In this document: in pieces, positions 21,991 to 23,610 of the stretch
Layout: each line of letters opens with the position of its first letter
How positions within the stretch are numbered: the stretch's first letter is position 1
NCBI GenBank assembly: GCA_043805315.1
Contig: JAZDID010000100.1
Coordinates: 1-23,610 of the forward strand
Length of the DNA: 23,610 nucleotides
From: JAHJEM01 sp043805315
GTDB lineage: Archaea; Nanobdellota; Nanobdellia; Woesearchaeales; JAHJEM01
Direction: 5' to 3'
Notes under the pieces: model-generated
What the model saw: only the letters and a program-made list of their open reading frames with translations
The model's database searches: none
Told to the model about the DNA's origin: nothing
Position numbers and translations under genes: made by a program

Positions 21991-22890
21991 ATGTCAGCTG
22001 AGAACAGAGAGTGCATTGCCCCTTCCCCTATCGAGCCAGGCATCGTGATTGACGTTGAGAAAAAAGCTGCGAATATCGAGACTGTGTTTTCTGACCAGAA
22101 CATCTCCCATTTTGTCTCGGCAATCCATGACACGAATCCTATCCATCCTCCTATCGTGCCCGGTTTCCAGCTTGAAGCAGTGCTCCAGAAGCTTGCAGAT
22201 GCCTATATGCGGAAGTGCCATGGAGACGAATATCCATCCTCTCTCATGCAATCCTTTGTCCATACTGGATTCCAGCAGCTTGCCAAGTCAGGAGAGCGGC
22301 TGCTCTTCAGCGTCGCAGAGAGCAGGAAGGATGGCGAGAGCATGGAGCTGCAGCTGGGAATCTACAAAGTAGCTGACCTTGCGAATCAGCCTGGCGGCCG
22401 GAAAAGCATCATCTGCAATAAGAGCCTGATAAAATACTCTGTACAGCCAGAGACACCAGTCAGCCCTGCATTCCAAGACAATCCCATCTCTTCTTGCGAT
22501 TACCTGATTGGCAGCTATGTATTTGCGCAGTACAGCGCAGGCCTCCCTTTTCCGTTCCAGCTCTCAGATCTTGAAAGCCTCATGCCCGCGCTCATCACTG
22601 AGCCGATCATCAACTATCTCATGCAGAAGAAAGGCGAGTTCGAAGGCATGAAGCCAGTTTTCAAGAACCACACTATCACCTACCATCATAATATTGCAAC
22701 TGCAGTCAATCCTGAGGAACAGGTCACTGTCCAGCTCGGCGAGGTCTTTGGCAGCAAGCGCGAGAAGAACAGATTCTGTTTTACCATGATAGGCTACGGG
22801 TTCAACAGCAAGCGAGAGCCATTATACAACATCATCGCAGAACTTGAATTTCTTCCAGAAAGAGTGCTGAAGAGATTCGGGTTTGGCTGA
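21991..22890 (+). CDS. MaoC-like (R)-hydratase/dehydratase, double hotdog fold
   Basis: A 299-residue cytoplasmic protein. Residues 34-58 carry the hydratase-2 motif: FSDQNISHFVSAIHDTNPIH followed by IVPGF; Asp47 and His52 match the catalytic D-x4-H spacing. The second half (about 170-299) has the beta pattern of a second hotdog domain (HTITYHHNIATAVNPEEQVTVQL) without the catalytic motif, as in double-hotdog enzymes. A hydratase acting on an acyl thioester is expected, but the acyl carrier is unknown, and a lipid-binding non-enzyme is possible. The start is set by the leaderless promoter. Confidence 0.8.
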   Translation: MSAENRECIAPSPIEPGIVIDVEKKAANIETVFSDQNISHFVSAIHDTNPIHPPIVPGFQLEAVLQKLADAYMRKCHGDEYPSSLMQSFVHTGFQQLAKSGERLLFSVAESRKDGESMELQLGIYKVADLANQPGGRKSIICNKSLIKYSVQPETPVSPAFQDNPISSCDYLIGSYVFAQYSAGLPFPFQLSDLESLMPALITEPIINYLMQKKGEFEGMKPVFKNHTITYHHNIATAVNPEEQVTVQLGEVFGSKREKNRFCFTMIGYGFNSKREPLYNIIAELEFLPERVLKRFGFG

Positions 22891-22907
22891 ACAGAGCAAT
22901 GCTGATC

Positions 22908-22924
22908 TTCCGGTTTTTCCGGAA
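22908..22924. other. Short perfect hairpin after the hotdog gene
   Basis: TTCCGG-TTTTT-CCGGAA forms a 6-bp stem with a T5 loop 18 bases after the stop codon. It may be a termination or RNA-stability element. The rest of the 180-base gap to 23071 shows only an AT-rich tract and the next promoter. Confidence 0.3.
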
Positions 22925-23039
22925 TATTTACGAAAAATGGAGTGTTATACGCATTCACTTTAAAAAGTTATGTATTTTCTCAGACGAGAAAAACCAGGAA
23001 TTTCGTTTGAACTGCAACTTGTTGGGTACAGGGAATCAA

Positions 23040-23049
23040 TTTATAGTTA
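23040..23049 (+). promoter_or_regulatory. TATA box of the RHS-like gene
   Basis: TTTATAGTTA is centred about 27 bases before ATG 23071, giving a leaderless transcript. Confidence 0.5.
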
Positions 23050-23070
23050 ATCTGTTTCTCATTGTTTTTG

Positions 23071-23502
23071 ATGGGGACAAAACATGTTTTTATTTTTGTA
23101 TCGATTTTTCTGTTCATGATTACAGGCATGTGTATTCATCCTGCGCTTTCAAACGGAGAGAATTCGAACAACGGTCTCGAAAATTATTGTGCGACGTGCA
23201 CAGCCACGTTTGACCCTGCGCCAGGTGCTGACGTGAACCTCTATACTGGAAGTATGAGTGTTGCCGTGCCACTTCTTTCTTTGAAAGGAAGGAACGGGCT
23301 TGACCTCGACCTTTCTTTGATGTATAATTCTCAGACAGACCTGTATGTCGGCAATGAGCTGTGGAGTGGCGGCCAAGCGTCTTGGGCTGGTACTGGCTGT
23401 ATGGCGTCGACGTGCCTGTTGGCGCGATTATACGGGTGGTGTATTATGCTCCCAATGGCTCTTTCGGAACGAATGATGGCCCTGAAGCATGGGACAACGT
23501 GA
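23071..23502 (+). CDS. Exported RHS/YD-repeat-type protein, N-terminal part, probably frameshifted
   Basis: Signal peptide at residues 1-30 (GTKHVFIFVSIFLFMITGMC). From about residue 48, ADVNLYTGSMSVAVPLLSLKG followed by GLDLDLSLMYNSQ is the typical entry segment of RHS/YD-repeat surface proteins. After about residue 97-106 the frame loses protein character and stops at 23502, while another frame opens and continues to the window edge. The start at 23071 fits a leaderless promoter; TTG at 23062 is unlikely. It is a second large exported, toxin-related architecture in the window; its C-terminal part is not visible. Confidence 0.7.
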   Translation: MGTKHVFIFVSIFLFMITGMCIHPALSNGENSNNGLENYCATCTATFDPAPGADVNLYTGSMSVAVPLLSLKGRNGLDLDLSLMYNSQTDLYVGNELWSGGQASWAGTGCMASTCLLARLYGWCIMLPMALSERMMALKHGTT

Positions 23503-23610
23503 CTGTAGAATCATACAATGGGACGAACGGGCCGTATTGGGACAGCCAGGAACGGTACCAGACATATGCGCGGATCCAGCTGCCCCTGGACAACCACGGC
23601 ATGGTCGACG
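23358..23610 (+). pseudogene. Out-of-frame continuation of the RHS-like gene, open at window edge
   Basis: The frame shifted by -1 relative to the upstream part is open from 23358 (after a TGA at 23355) to 23610 and reads WYWLYGVDVPVGAIIRVVYY, then PEAWDNVTVESYNG and YARIQLPLDN. This is clearly protein-like sequence. No start codon or ribosome site precedes it. One extra base between about 23358 and 23390, by mutation or sequence error, would explain it. Confidence 0.55.

Overview
The window is from an archaeon, most likely a DPANN-type lineage such as Woesearchaeota or a relative (the phylum is inference). Support for Archaea: a diphthamide synthase Dph2 (absent from bacteria), AT-rich TATA elements about 25-30 bases before many genes with start codons at or near the expected transcript start (leaderless mRNAs), a tRNA without encoded CCA, an archaeal-type CMP kinase, a long-type FKBP and FtsZ.

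Left part (1-11561): one TATA-driven, tightly packed three-gene operon. A 1520-residue exported protein carries seven tandem Cys-containing beta-sandwich-like repeats, an eight-cysteine mini-domain, a hydrophobic pretoxin-like segment and a C-terminal PD-(D/E)XK nuclease-like motif. It is followed by an unrecognised 268-residue cytoplasmic protein in the immunity-gene position, then a 1982-residue secreted subtilase with CARDB, cadherin/Ig-like and NosD-type beta-helix modules. The layout resembles a polymorphic toxin locus.

Middle part (11578-13536): tRNA-Ala(CGC) has a 14-bp copy of its 3' end 739 bp downstream. Between the copies lies a single leaderless gene for an HExxH metallopeptidase-like protein, so the tRNA appears to carry a minimal integrated cassette. 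A degraded second copy of the cassette's 3' end lies just past the outer repeat. Next is dph2, split into two overlapping reading frames that together hold the three cluster cysteines.

Right part (13549-22890): mostly housekeeping and membrane genes. These are a lipoprotein, ftsZ (minus), a ribbon-helix-helix/PIN toxin-antitoxin pair with a perfect 20-bp palindrome over its start region, a small membrane protein, a SlyD-like FKBP (minus), a membrane-anchored unknown, a CPBP intramembrane protease with an upstream lipoprotein (minus), cmk (minus) and a MaoC-like double-hotdog protein. The gap 17742-18056 holds four consecutive near-perfect hairpins. A G-rich motif next to them recurs at 21198-21243.

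Right edge (23040-23610): the start of an exported RHS/YD-type surface protein, interrupted by an apparent -1 frameshift. The window is thus bordered by two large exported proteins of toxin-related architecture.
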